DNA of 25,248 nt from Lingula anatina (taxonomy: Eukaryota > Brachiopoda > Lingulata > Lingulida > Lingulidae), in the NCBI RefSeq assembly GCF_001039355.2, contig NW_019775492.1, forward strand, positions 315,722-340,969, read 5' to 3'. Of this stretch, positions 1 through 10,357 are shown piece by piece. The notes beneath the pieces are model-generated. The model was given only the letters and a program-made list of their open reading frames with translations. It had not been told where the DNA came from and made no database searches. The number at the start of each line of letters is the position of its first letter. Position 1 is the first letter of the stretch. The translations under genes were made by a program, and so were the position numbers.

Positions 1-667
1 AAAAAATCCACGCGTTAAGAGAATAGAAATTCACCGAGTAGTGAAATCATAGATATTTTTAGTTTAGCCTTTGTTTTACAGACATACTTGTTTCTGGATA
101 CGGGAATATTGGGAGAAATTGGTTATAATGAAAAAAGAGGTAGAATCAATTAAAGAAATAAAAGAAGCTTTTTTTGATATCAGAGTTTTACGCACATTAT
201 GCCGTGTCGTGCAGGATATCCTTCACAATTCCTTATGAGGCAGAGACGAGGCGGTCTATGGGCGCCAGTCTGCCTCGGTCTCCCCCTAATTGCATTTAAC
301 TTGATGCGAAATGATTTAAAAATCAATCACTTCAAATGCCACCTTAAGAATAATGGATTCTTTGTCTCGTTAAAGGATCAAACTTAATCCAAAAATTAAT
401 TTTTGATGCACCATATTTTAGTCAAGATAAGATTGTGATTACAGCGGGTGAACCGCGTGGTGAAAGGGAAGACGGAGGGCCAGAGTGCAAAATACTTTGG
501 ATAAACATAGCGGAAACCACTGTGCTTTTACAAATTATTCTAATTTCAAAACATATAGAAACCATAGATATAAATGGTGGTGACTAATCAACAGACAACT
601 GTTTATTGCTTTTGGTGTACTTTTTTTCGAAATGTTTTAATAGCTTTTTTTCTGCCTTTTGCTTCAG
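1..667 (+). other. Hhex: 3' part of Hhex intron 1
   Basis: No open frame here resembles the proline-rich N-terminus or the Eh1-like repression motif expected from Hhex exon 1, so this is read as intron. It ends in a long T-rich tract and the acceptor TTCAG at 663-667. Short open frames at 199-387 and 574-667 show no recognisable protein sequence. No other structure was seen. Confidence 0.7.
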
Positions 668-2431
668 TTCCGCCAAAAGCAGCCCCATTTCTCTGGAATC
701 CATTTATGCAACGCAGTCTTCACAAACGGAAAGGTGGACAAGTACGGTTTTCAAACGACCAAACGGTGGAATTGGAAAAGAAGTTTGAAAGTCAAAAATA
801 TCTGTCGCCTCCCGAGAGGAAAAGATTAGCCAAAGTTTTACAACTGACTGAAAGACAGGTAAGAAAAGTAATACAATACAAACAGGTGTATCGTAAACAT
901 TAAGTTCAGTTCAAGTGTCACCTTGAAAGCACGATACCATAAAAGCATATAGAATTTCTCCCATTGCAAATCCGCGATATTGACGAATAATCACGTTATA
1001 AAATTAAGATACTGTACTGATGAATTAAGGCACGGTTTTCGCGATCCATTTTTGTGTTGCGGATTTAATAAAGAAGTGAATTCACTATATTCTGTGGGCA
1101 TCAAGTTTGGTCGAAATGAAGGTTAGGAAAGCAACCCGACAACACAGGGGGCTCAACGACGACCAGATTATGCGGCCAGATTTAATGTCGAACTTATCTT
1201 ACCTATCCTAAATTTGATCTTCAGTCTCTCTGTTTACTCAGAAAATTGATTGAAATGTAATCGTCAGCGTGATAGAGCCCTACACAGGGAACTTTTGTAG
1301 ATGGAATTTATTTAGGGGGCGATGCTTGACAGTTCTTCGCCAGAAAAGAACAACATTGAAGAAAATTAACTTCTCTATTGCTTCCGATTAGGCCCACCTC
1401 TATTATTTTGATCACGTCTAATAAGTCTCAATTGAAATAAATGTTGACCAATTCGGACGTTATAGCCGTGGAACTTACTTGAAACCCCACGTAGTGGATA
1501 AGAAGGGGCATCGCTGACAAGGAGGAGTAATTTATTACTATGCCATTGCTTTTGTTCAATGAATTTTTAATTCTTAGCGACATAAATGTTTGTTATTTAG
1601 ATAGTTTAGCAGTTCTAGTGACCATGTACTTCTTTTGAAAGAGAAAAGTGTAATAAGTCTACGTTTCTCGGTTGCCGTATGAAGAACTTAATGGTCTGGC
1701 AATCACTTGTCGCAATGACTTTAGTTAATTTTTTCTTTCGAAGAGATCTGTTATATGTACATCGAAATCCTTTTCAGGTCAAAACCTGGTTTCAAAACAG
1801 AAGAGCGAAGTGGCGCCGGCTAAAACAGGTAAAGCCGAATGCTACTCCCCCAATCAAATGTTAAAACAAATAACACTTATCTTGAACTGAAGTTGTAGAA
1901 AAAAATTAACGTCCACACTATGATACAGTATCTCTGACAAGTGTCAATCAATAAATATAGCAGCAAGTTAAAGAGAAGTAGTTTAAATGCATAAAGGCTA
2001 CATTTTGGTCGTGGATTTAAAAAAAAAGACTTTCGCAGGCGTATAGTGTTTTAAAAAGTCCCCTCCAAGTCAAATACCGTTTACCTTCTGTGTATGGTCA
2101 TACGAGCTCAGTAAAAGAATCCGGTGTTGTTTGGAAAACAGTGATAGACGTAATGGTTGAAACGGATATTAACATATTCTTTTTCAATAAAGAACATCTA
2201 AAATATTTTGATTTTAAAATAGATATTTCACTTAAATCTCTTCTGTAGGACTCCAGTGACAAGTCCGACGACACGCAGCACGATTCAGGAATAATCGCAG
2301 ACTCTCACACGTCATCGAGCGATCATCCGGGAAGCGACATCTCAGATTCAGAAAACGAAGATGACGAATCGACCGAAGAGTGCGGCGAAGTCAAAGTTGA
2401 TATTTGTGACGAGAACCCATCGAAAACTTAA
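668..2431 (+). CDS. Hhex: Hhex homeobox transcription factor, coding exons 2-4 (5' partial)
   Basis: Three exons join in phase: 668-858, 1778-1828 (51 nt) and 2249-2431, ending in TAA. Exon 2 encodes the pre-homeodomain stretch FLWNPFMQRSLHKRKGG and homeodomain residues 1-44. Exon 3 encodes only the recognition helix and the basic end (VKTWFQNRRAKWRRLKQ, with W48, F49, N51 and R53). Exon 4 gives a 60-residue tail rich in D, E and S. The combination of LHKRKGGQVRFSNDQT, KYLSPPERKRLAK and the acidic tail is specific to HHEX/PRH among homeobox families. The intron between homeodomain residues 44 and 45 is the classic position. All splice sites are GT-AG with good pyrimidine tracts. The N-terminal proline-rich repression region (exon 1) is not in the window; exon 2 opens with two bases of a split codon. 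Family role: nuclear, mainly repressive regulator in endoderm and blood lineages. Upstream ATG codons at 574 and 1679 lie in intron sequence. Confidence 0.94.
859..1777 (+). other. Hhex: Hhex intron 2
   Basis: This 919-bp intron starts with the donor CAG|GTAAGA and ends with the acceptor CCTTTTCAG. It is phase 0 and interrupts the homeodomain between helix 2 and helix 3. It contains mixed AT-rich sequence with no recognisable repeat. Enhancers are possible but cannot be read from one sequence. Confidence 0.85.
1829..2248 (+). other. Hhex: Hhex intron 3
   Basis: This 420-bp, phase 0 intron runs from the donor CAG|GTAAAG to the acceptor CTTCTGTAG. It separates the 51-nt homeodomain micro-exon from the exon for the acidic tail. 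No embedded gene or repeat was recognised. Confidence 0.85.
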
Positions 2432-2716
2432 ACTCTGGGGAATGGAGCGCCGTTCTATCGGTGACCTCCTGGGGCTCATTTCAGATCTGAACTTCCGTTA
2501 ATAATCATCTGCACTTTATAACGTGTGGACGGCCTGTACCGTTGTAAACATTGCGCTTGGCATATCACACCAGGCGAACAAGCAAAATTTTATGTATGGG
2601 AGCATTAAAAACAGCTATGAGAAAAAAAACACAGTATTTTATTTTTAGCAAATACTAAAATTATTTTGTGTGGTATGGTTAAAGTGATAATAACTCTTCG
2701 TTTCGGCCAAAAAATG

Positions 2717-2875
2717 AATTTTCCTGGAGTAAACAACAATTTTCCCATACTTACCAATGGTTAATGAATCCATTTTTACATTCAAAGTTAGTCCCTGGTT
2801 TTTTTCTAAAAAGTTTGGTTTTTTGTTAAAATCTCTTAAGAGATTTTAACATAGTATGGCCATCAATGGAGGTCA
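2717..2875 (+). repeat. Dispersed repeat, copy 1 (in the Hhex 3' UTR)
   Basis: The segment is clearly similar to the reverse complement of about 24735-24857. Shared blocks include TTTTCCTGG, a CATAC..CCA block, GGTTAATGAATCC, and ACATTC.AAGTTA..CCCTG followed by a T run. The similarity is strongest at 2717-2812 and weakens after that. The family was not recognised. Confidence 0.7.
2824..2851. repeat. Perfect 28-bp palindrome
   Basis: Two 14-base arms with no spacer, centred on CTTAAG, form an exact inverted repeat. It lies in the probable Hhex 3' UTR and would fold into a hairpin in the transcript. The opposite-strand repeat copy near 24750-24775 lacks the complete palindrome. Confidence 0.9.
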
Positions 2876-3420
2876 CGTGGTCAAAAGACAAGCTCAGATA
2901 TCAGAATAATAGCTATAACAGCCGTTTTTGTGGGAAAACAGAATATATTATATTTTTATGAGTCACTCACAATGTTTTTATTGTGAAATACAGATTTCAT
3001 ACGAAGAGTTATTATCCCTTTAAGCGAAAAGGGATGAAGGCCACAAGAGCTTTCCTGAGTGTGCAGCCCTTGCGCATCTTCATGCATTCACCGACTTGAC
3101 CAAAACAAATTGTTGACTATGCAACACATGCAGGCAAATATTCTATTTATTGGCAATACTTTGCATAATGTTTTTTTAATACATACTGCATATATCCATA
3201 TACGTTTATTACAAACGCTGACGACATACTGACTTGCTTAACATATACCCGTCTATCATTTAAAATCACATACTAGTACATGTACGTAGGAATACCGTAA
3301 CGTAATCATGTATAACGAGCGTCAAAAACGGGTGGACCACCGTATGCGCGCGCGTTCTTTGTACTTATAAACAACAAAAGTTGACTTTATATGTACTTGT
3401 ATATATTTATATATTTATGT

Positions 3421-3426
3421 AATAAA
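3421..3426 (+). terminator. Candidate polyadenylation signal of Hhex
   Basis: This is AATAAA with TGTA-type elements just upstream (3391-3420) and a GT-rich stretch downstream. It is the first canonical hexamer after the Hhex stop codon. Confidence 0.5.
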
Positions 3427-3965
3427 GTAAACATATATATTCAGTACAATCTTGTGATAATTGCATTTACATGGGGTATGAGTGGGGAGAAAGTTTTATC
3501 CCTTGAAACATATTTCAAAGATAATCATTTAATTGATGAATATGAATAAGGAACAATAACGCTTTGAGTCGCAAAGAAATTATAAATTAAAAGTTTTATC
3601 AGATATTTTTGATAAAAATATTTTGAAAGTGTTTTGTCATACTTCCTCTTTGATACCACAAGAGCTGTTAGATTGAAGCAATTTGAAGTGGTGCCTAATT
3701 ACAAATATCTTTTAGTAATAACGAATCTTGACTTTTTTCTTTATCGGAAATGACTTTGAAATTAAACTGCTACATCATCGTAAATATGCCAGACAAACAC
3801 TGTTGTTCCTCACACTATAGTTCAACAAGGCACTTTATTGAATAATTTAGATATATTTTAGTGCGTATAGTCTTTGACTCAACAAGTTGCAACTTGTATT
3901 CAAACGTGGGAGACATCGACTAAAACCGCGATAAATGTGACGCCGGTGCTACCGTTAGCACATAG

Positions 3966-3987
3966 CACACACACACACACACACACA
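3966..3987. repeat. (CA)n microsatellite
   Basis: This is a run of eleven CA dinucleotides followed by an A run. Confidence 0.95.
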
Positions 3988-4381
3988 AAAAGCATATAAA
4001 CTCGATTAAGCGAGGATCATTCAGTTTTATTGTTTTTGACCCGAGTTTATTACTTTGATAAAATTTTCGTAATTTATGCTTTATTTCTTTAGGCTTCTAT
4101 TTATATCACTACCCCTGTTATATGACTGTTGTAAATTGTTTGTTGAAAGTACTGATGATTATGATAATTAATTCGCATGTTTTCCAATAGGCCTGCTAGT
4201 AAAATGAGCAAGGATTCGGTGTTTTTAGAGAGAAAAAAGCAAGTGGTTCTTATAGTCTGTTTTATATAACATGATCTTTTTTATCAAGTTTCATTTAAAT
4301 TTTGTCATTGCTGTAAAGGAAATAGAAAATATTTATAAACAGAAATCTTGCTCACAATTATTGGTTATGCACATTTGATAA

Positions 4382-4384
<3 letters not shown>

Positions 4385-4415
<31 letters not shown>
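4385..4415. repeat. 31-base poly(A) tract
   Basis: This uninterrupted A run could be the 3' tail of a retroposed sequence on the + strand, but no target-site duplication or recognisable body was found upstream. Confidence 0.9.
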
Positions 4416-4416
<1 letters not shown>

Positions 4417-5033
4417 GATGATTTAAGACTTCACTTTGAGCACTTGTCCTTAATCTAGGGCCTGGCATCGTTTGAGAAAGAATTTGTCATTTTGTAACTT
4501 AGACCTACAAAATATTTATTTTTTCAGTGGGCCCATTAAAATATTTAGGAATTCAATAAATGGCACTGACCACTTTTAACCGTGGGTTTTACCAGTTTTT
4601 TTTTAAACAAAAAACATTGGCGCGAATTAATATGTATAAAAATAAAACGAGATTCATGTTTAAGAGCAGTCATTTAACATTGGAATATAATATTAAAAAC
4701 CTGAAACTTCATAAATAAAAAAAGGTTTGAAATTTGAGGTCATGGTCGCAGTTTCTTAAATATTCATATCAAGCGTGTATCTATGTAAAATCATCAATCA
4801 AATGCCACGATACACATGTATAGTGTATAGAGTACTTTAATTGAATACTACAGAATTCCGTTACAATATTCCACGAAAAAAAATTGAAATCTACACAGAT
4901 ATTTTCTGCTTACATTCTGTGGTTTACGGATTGGAGGGGAAATAAGAAGGTCAAATTTGCGTTCAGTAATTCTTGGAAAATGCAGTTTTTAAGCCCTTTT
5001 CAGTTGCATGGGAGATTATTTATAATCATATTT

Positions 5034-5058
5034 TTGGGGGGGGGAGGGGGGCATGGGG
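5034..5058. repeat. G-rich tract
   Basis: Runs of nine and six G, then four more G, are separated by only a few bases, enough for a G-quadruplex-capable stretch on the + strand. No gene is attached to it. Confidence 0.6.
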
Positions 5059-6790
5059 ATTTTATTTCTGTCGTGTAAAAAAATATAAATAATTCAAACA
5101 CGTAACAGGGAGTTTGCTCTAGCTTCATATGTATCTATTTGGAGAGAGATCGCAACAAATTATCCCATTACTTCATAAGAGAATGTGGAAGCGCGTTGGA
5201 AGACGTAGGCCTACATGTTTCGAAAAAATGAATAAGTTTAAAGCGTCGAAAGTGTCATCAAAATCCGTTTTTGGGTATTTCGCACCAATAATCCGTGCCC
5301 TATGCCTTTAAAACACGATTACTTACGCGCTGTTGACAAGAATCAAATAACTTGAAATTTTTGACCACCAGTCGCAGTCTATCTGGTGCCAAATTTCAGC
5401 AAAATTAATTTTGTGATTTTTTTCCCAGTATCACTCCCATGCCGTATTAAGGATATAGTAGGTCTTATTTTGATTATTAGCCGTTTTATAGGACCCCTGG
5501 GTCTCAACTATGGTGCCAGGTATTCCGCAATGCAGAGATAAGGGCACTGTATATCTTTTCAATTAGTTGAAATTGTTGACAGTTGTAATGAACCACTAGT
5601 TCGGGCGAGATTGTCACTATGGCTGCAAGTGAAGGTGGAACCTGAAACGAGAGGCCTCTTCGGGGGAAATGCGACAAACTTTATTGAGGCACTTCCGACA
5701 AATTTTATTATCTAGGGCTTAGAATTGTGCTCATTGTATGTTTTTTTTTTTAGGAAAATCTACTTGAAAAAAATGTTTTTAAAGATATAAGGCGTATCAT
5801 GTTTGGCAAGCGCGTTCCTGAAAATAGGGGAAACCATTTTGATGAATAATGATAAAAAATAAGAATGCGTTTTGCAGTAATAGTTAGTGTGTTTCACGCG
5901 TACAAAGGCAAGCATTCCAGCTGAACTTGGTCTGCTCTTGAACAATATCTGACAATGCTACCTTCACAAGTTTTTAAACACGAAATGGGTCTTAGACTCG
6001 ATATGAAGAACACTTTTAAAGTTTTACAGGTAAAATATTTACACAATATTGAGAGTAGTGTTGTTACGAATAGGAGAATTCAAACCAGTCTCTCGTAACT
6101 CTTACACAAGAAATCCTCCCCTAATATTGGCCCCGGGATGAATCTCATTCAAATACTACTTCAAGCTAAACCATCAAATTGCGATTAACAATAATCCCCA
6201 CAATTCTGAGCATTATCTGAACATTGCTTCTTCAATGCGACCTTATTGAGCAAGTAAACAAGGATTATCATAAATTAAGTTTCGCCCCCTACACCTCTGA
6301 CTAATGATCAACTAGTATCGGCTCATGTCTTTTGCGATTTGAATAGACGAATTGGCTAGCCATCAGGCATAAGGCAAAACGCCCCATCAGTGCACAATTG
6401 CGATAGAGACGAATTACTTCTTTTATGCTTCATGCTTCAGAATAAATATTTAGGGCCGTATACTCCGTGGGGTGGGGTGGGGGTAAGGTGTCACCCTGGA
6501 CATTTCTGAAAAAAATATTTCAAGAGCTGTGTTAGTTTTTTTTCTTTTTCCTTGACCACCAGCAGTCATCTTTCCACCTGTCAGTAGAAGGTCTATTACA
6601 ATGGACACGCATTGCAGAGTTATCTGAACGCAGCAAAACTAGGAGTAGATTGGCATTTATCCGTATAGGTTTTGGTAAAGGTTGACTGTGATCTGGCCGA
6701 ATGCATTTTAACTCCTTGTCGTCATTGTAAAAGCTGACAGTAGAGAGCTAGAAATAATAAAGCAACTAGAAAAGCACTCAGAGAGCGCAG

Positions 6791-7055
6791 ACCTCCGCCA
6801 AGGCAGCAAAGTCTCCATCCAATGCCGTTTCGCCCCTAAATTTTCGATATTTTTGATTATTGATTATTGATTGATTATTGATCCAGATCTCCATTAAAAA
6901 CTAATCATCTCTTCCTTGGTCCACTTCTGACAGTTCCTTAAAATTTCATCAAAATCGGTCCATAACTTTTTGAGTTATGTTGATGAGAGACAGACAGACA
7001 AACAAACAAACAAACAAACAAACAGAGGTGAAAACATAACCTCCTTGGCGGAGGT
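6791..7055. mobile_element. Short inverted-repeat element, copy A
   Basis: The 265-bp element is bounded by the 13-bp inverted repeats ACCTCCGCCAAGG (6791-6803) and CCTTGGCGGAGGT (7043-7055). Inside are a GATTATT-rich stretch, a block reading TTTCATCAAAATCGGTCCAT, and GACA/CAAA microsatellites at about 6989-7024. It has no coding capacity, so it is a non-autonomous MITE-like or SINE-like sequence. Similar sequences seem widespread in aquatic animal genomes, but that is recollection and unchecked. Confidence 0.75.
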
Positions 7056-7229
7056 AAAAATGCAAAGCAAACTAGAAAAGCACTCAGAGAGCGCAGAGCT
7101 CCGCCGAATGCATTTTAGCTCCTTGTCGTCATTGTAAAAGCTGTCATTATAATTTTCATAATAGAGTGTAGGCTGACAGTAGAGAGCAAGAAATAATAAA
7201 GAAACTAGAAAAGCACTCAGAGAGCGCAG

Positions 7230-7475
7230 ACCTCCGCCAAGGCAGCAAAGTCTTCATCCAATGCCGTTTCACCCATAAATTTTCGACATTTTTGATTATT
7301 GATTGATTATTGATCCAGATCACCACTAAAACTAATCATCTGTTCCTTGGCCCACTTCTGACAGTTCCTGAAAATTTCATCAAAATCGGTTCATAACTTT
7401 TGAGTTATATTGATGACAGACAGACAAACAAACAAACATGGGTGAAAACATACATGTAACCTCCTTGGCGGAGGT
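7230..7475. mobile_element. Short inverted-repeat element, copy B
   Basis: This is a 246-bp copy of the element at 6791-7055, with the same 13-bp ends (7230-7242 and 7463-7475) and the same internal order. It differs by small indels, including a shorter CAAA array. The surrounding flank is duplicated too, which favours segmental duplication over independent insertion. Confidence 0.75.
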
Positions 7476-7480
7476 AAAAA

Positions 7481-8376
7481 GAGAATAAAGGTTTGCGTGT
7501 TTGTCCAGTTACTAATCCTGGATTCGCCCTTGCAATACTAAGAAAAATACTTGTATTCCCTCAATTCATACCTCAAAAGTAATATAGGCCCTAATCCCTT
7601 AAATAAAAGTATAGGCCTACCCGATGTTCATATTTTTCTGAAATGTAGGCCTACAGGAAGGCCTGGCGGTCTAAACGTCATGTGTCTTTTTTTATTCAGC
7701 ATTTGCATGAATATTCAGTCATTGACATTTTTATAAATAGCCTACCATGACATACAAGACACTTCAGATTAAAAAAAAAACAACAAAAAACAAAAAGCAT
7801 TTAGTTATTTTTTTTCACGCATTTTAAGATGGTTTGATTTTTGATTAAATGAAAAATTACTTAAATCTTTATATTGGTCGTCCAAAGACAATTTTTGTTC
7901 AAACTAAGTTTTTTCCTGGGAAATTCCACACATGCAGAATTATCACAGCTAGGCAGATTTTCAGATAAAATTTACTCTTTGTAGAGGCATCTTTTATCGT
8001 ACATTCCATTGCTTTTTGATGTTTTTGATAAATGCACAATCTTCAGCCCATGAGACCGGGTGATTTATTTATTTATATATGCACATGTCACGTAAATAAA
8101 TTGATAATACTTATAAATATTAATTGTTCTACCGGTTATTTAGTTGTTTTATGTTTGTATACTCCAGTCACGATAATTCTACAGATTCTGTAGCAAGCAT
8201 TGCAGTAGTTGTGCTAAGCACATCGTTCATTCAGAAAAAGACCGGAAATTACTCCACATGAGGAAGTCACGACTCACCGTCAAAATGTGGGTCTCTTATG
8301 ATTGTGCTTCGGTGTTGTGATTCAGCAGACTCGATCACACATATGATGTGTACTTAACAATAACCGGGTTGTATTC
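7481..8376. other. Intergenic DNA upstream of MFSD10
   Basis: No gene was recognised. Two TAGGCCTA palindromes lie at 7612 and 7646. AT-rich sequence at 7770-8150 gives way to more mixed sequence from about 8160, including an ETS-like ACCGGAAAT near 8240, which may be the MFSD10 promoter region. No core promoter element stands out. Confidence 0.4.
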
Positions 8377-8412
8377 ATGCAGGAGCCTGCATCAGTGTCG
8401 GGATAAAACCAG
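8377..8412 (+). other. Possible non-coding first exon of MFSD10
   Basis: A strong donor sequence, CCAG|GTGAGA, lies at 8409-8418. The first coding exon of MFSD10 has a clear acceptor 20 bases upstream of its ATG, so a 5' UTR exon must exist further upstream. This is the best donor noticed in the interval, but the exon's start is unknown and the start given here is nominal. ATGCAGG and CCTGCAT form a short inverted repeat at its left edge. Confidence 0.25.
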
Positions 8413-10337
8413 GTGAGAAACTTTACGAAGAGTACACGTAGTTAAAATAATTCAGGTGTTACATATGGTTAATAACATTAATAATTAGTAACTTTGTCTT
8501 CGGTGTCAACTTTTAAGCACCGACACCGCGACACAGTCTTAGATGAATCGGATGTTTTGCATGGTGTCACACCATGTTAAGATTTGACCTGTTACGCAAA
8601 TAGGTACGCCTTATCTGACTGTAAGTTTGCACCGAGGACCAGGTCACATTGATCGAGCCACCTTCTGAGAGAGTGTTAACATAAATGAATTATTATTGAG
8701 ACATGTTAATATTGTTGTGTATTTCAAAAGGACATTGCGTAAATGAAGTTTTTACATCCACACGAGCTTATCAGTGGGTCGCATTGTTATATTTTGTTTA
8801 CATTTAATAACACCATCGTTTTGAAAAAATATTATTAAGATTCTGTCACTTTTGTCATTGTGGAATGTGCATCTAGGATGGCAAGGCCTAAAGACATATG
8901 AGACCAGCTCCAAACAGTAACATTATTCTTTACAACATAATTTTTTTTCCACTTGAGACATTGGGGAGGTGCCAGCTAGGGAACTGACCATATCATTTCA
9001 TCTAGTGGTGCATTTCATTTGTGGCAGCCTAACTATTGTTATTGCATCTCAGTAGAACAAGTCGTACATGCAGCACATTATGATTAGCTCACTTTAAGAA
9101 GCCAGTCTGGTGCCTCTGTTGTCCCACCCAAACCTTACGTTATTGATTCCACTTGATTTTACTGTGGCCAGGTGATTGGGATGGTCAGTTATCTCAGTCA
9201 CATGATACACTGAGGTTACGGTACGAGTACAGTGTGTATGTATACTTATATAATAAATTGTCATAAGTAGAATGAAAATACACCTTATAGTTCTTCTATG
9301 ACCCCTCCCATATTTGTCTAAAATAAGTTGTGAAATATCTGGTCTTGTTTATCAGCTCTTGATGTCTTAGGAGGTTTTCAGAATGAGGTACATGTAGGTC
9401 GACTAAACACACCTCCTCTTGTTGCCAACATACTTGTATAATTACCAGTTTTTTATGTATTTTACAAATTCTACTCAACACCAGGAGAAGGCATTTAATT
9501 CTGTTAGTCTGTTTAATTTGCATTCAGCCTGTGCCTATATGGAGGTAGATCACACTAGCTACTATACAGTAGGTCGTCCCAACACATTCCGAATGACCCC
9601 TTAGCCTATAATAATAATAATAGCTATCTCATAGACACCTGTGACAGTGGTGCAACAGAAAACTGCTTCATGCTGCCACACACACAAAGTGTACATGGTG
9701 TGCCCTTCACCCTACAACATTCCCCAAACCCTTAATAAGAAGAGAAAGGGAAACAAAATATATTAATACTCATTTCTAAATTCACATAATGTGATTTAAT
9801 GACACTGACAACACCTGGTGACAACACTTATGGGACAGTAATTTGAGCTGGGAAGTATAATTTAGAGACCGTCATCCATGAAACTGCCCATAGACAGGCC
9901 TGCATGGTGTGTGGTTATTTAAATACAGTCATTTAGTGTCTGGATATATTTAATGTATACTCAACAATAGTTGCTCAGTAATTGGCCAAAATGGAGTTTG
10001 AATAGATGAATTAAGCTGAAACATGTACGTGTATGTGCCCGTATGCAAGTCTTTATGTCAAGATGTTCATTCTGCAAAATTAATGCATATCGTGATATTT
10101 ATGGCTACCAGTATATGTTGTTCTGGTAGTCATTAAATATTGCTATTTAAATACTTGATGTGATTTCATTTGCTTGACAACATCTTGTTGATAAGAACTG
10201 AATGTGGGCATGCGTACCTACAAAGTGTTTGTTTACATACATATTTTATAACATATTTGTCTTTAATTTATTAGCCATACCAATGGTTTATATGTCTTAT
10301 GCTTATTTATTAATTATTTTTTGAAATTTTTTTTTAG
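8413..10337. other. Interval upstream of the MFSD10 start codon, possibly intron 1
   Basis: This is AT-rich sequence without a supported gene; the open frames at 9296-9523 (minus) and 9419-9604 have no recognisable features. It ends in a T-rich tract and TTTAG at 10333-10337, the acceptor of the exon with the start codon. An (ATA)n run lies near 9608-9622. Confidence 0.45.
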
Positions 10338-10357
10338 GGATTGAAAAAATACTCAAA

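Larger units (their letters stand above)
2432..3445 (+). other. Hhex: Probable Hhex 3' untranslated region
   Basis: The first canonical AATAAA downstream of the stop codon is at 3421-3426, followed by T- and G-rich sequence at about 3451-3490, so a UTR of about 1 kb is likely. A weaker ATTAAA at 2604-2609 could give a short form. The interval includes part of a dispersed repeat (2717-2875) and a perfect 28-bp palindrome (2824-2851). The UTR end is inferred. Confidence 0.5.
3446..6696. other. Intergenic DNA between Hhex and the duplicated repeat block
   Basis: No supported gene was found on either strand. Open frames at 4884-5078, 5129-5311 and 5760-5945 (minus) have no recognisable protein features. 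The interval contains a CA microsatellite, a 31-base A run, a G-rich tract at 5034-5058 and a TGGGG-rich tract near 6468-6485. Decayed mobile elements are likely, but none could be delimited. Confidence 0.6.
6697..7480. repeat. Direct duplication of a roughly 400-bp block
   Basis: The block starting CCGAATGCATTTTA at 6697 recurs at 7104, an offset of 407 bp. Both copies run through the same flank (AAAAGCACTCAGAGAGCGCAG) and into the same inverted-repeat element. A partial third copy of the flank lies at 7060-7103 and breaks off inside the element's left end. Either a tandem duplication or two nested insertions could explain it. Confidence 0.85.

Noticed and set aside
574-667. ATG at 574 in frame with Hhex exon 2
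   Set aside because: The stretch 574-667 translates to hydrophobic filler over a T-rich tract that ends in a good splice acceptor. Hhex exon 1 should supply a proline-rich N-terminus instead.
1679-1777. ATG at 1679 in frame with Hhex exon 3
   Set aside because: The acceptor at 1776-1777 joins exon 2 to exon 3 in phase within the homeodomain, so the upstream codons are intron.
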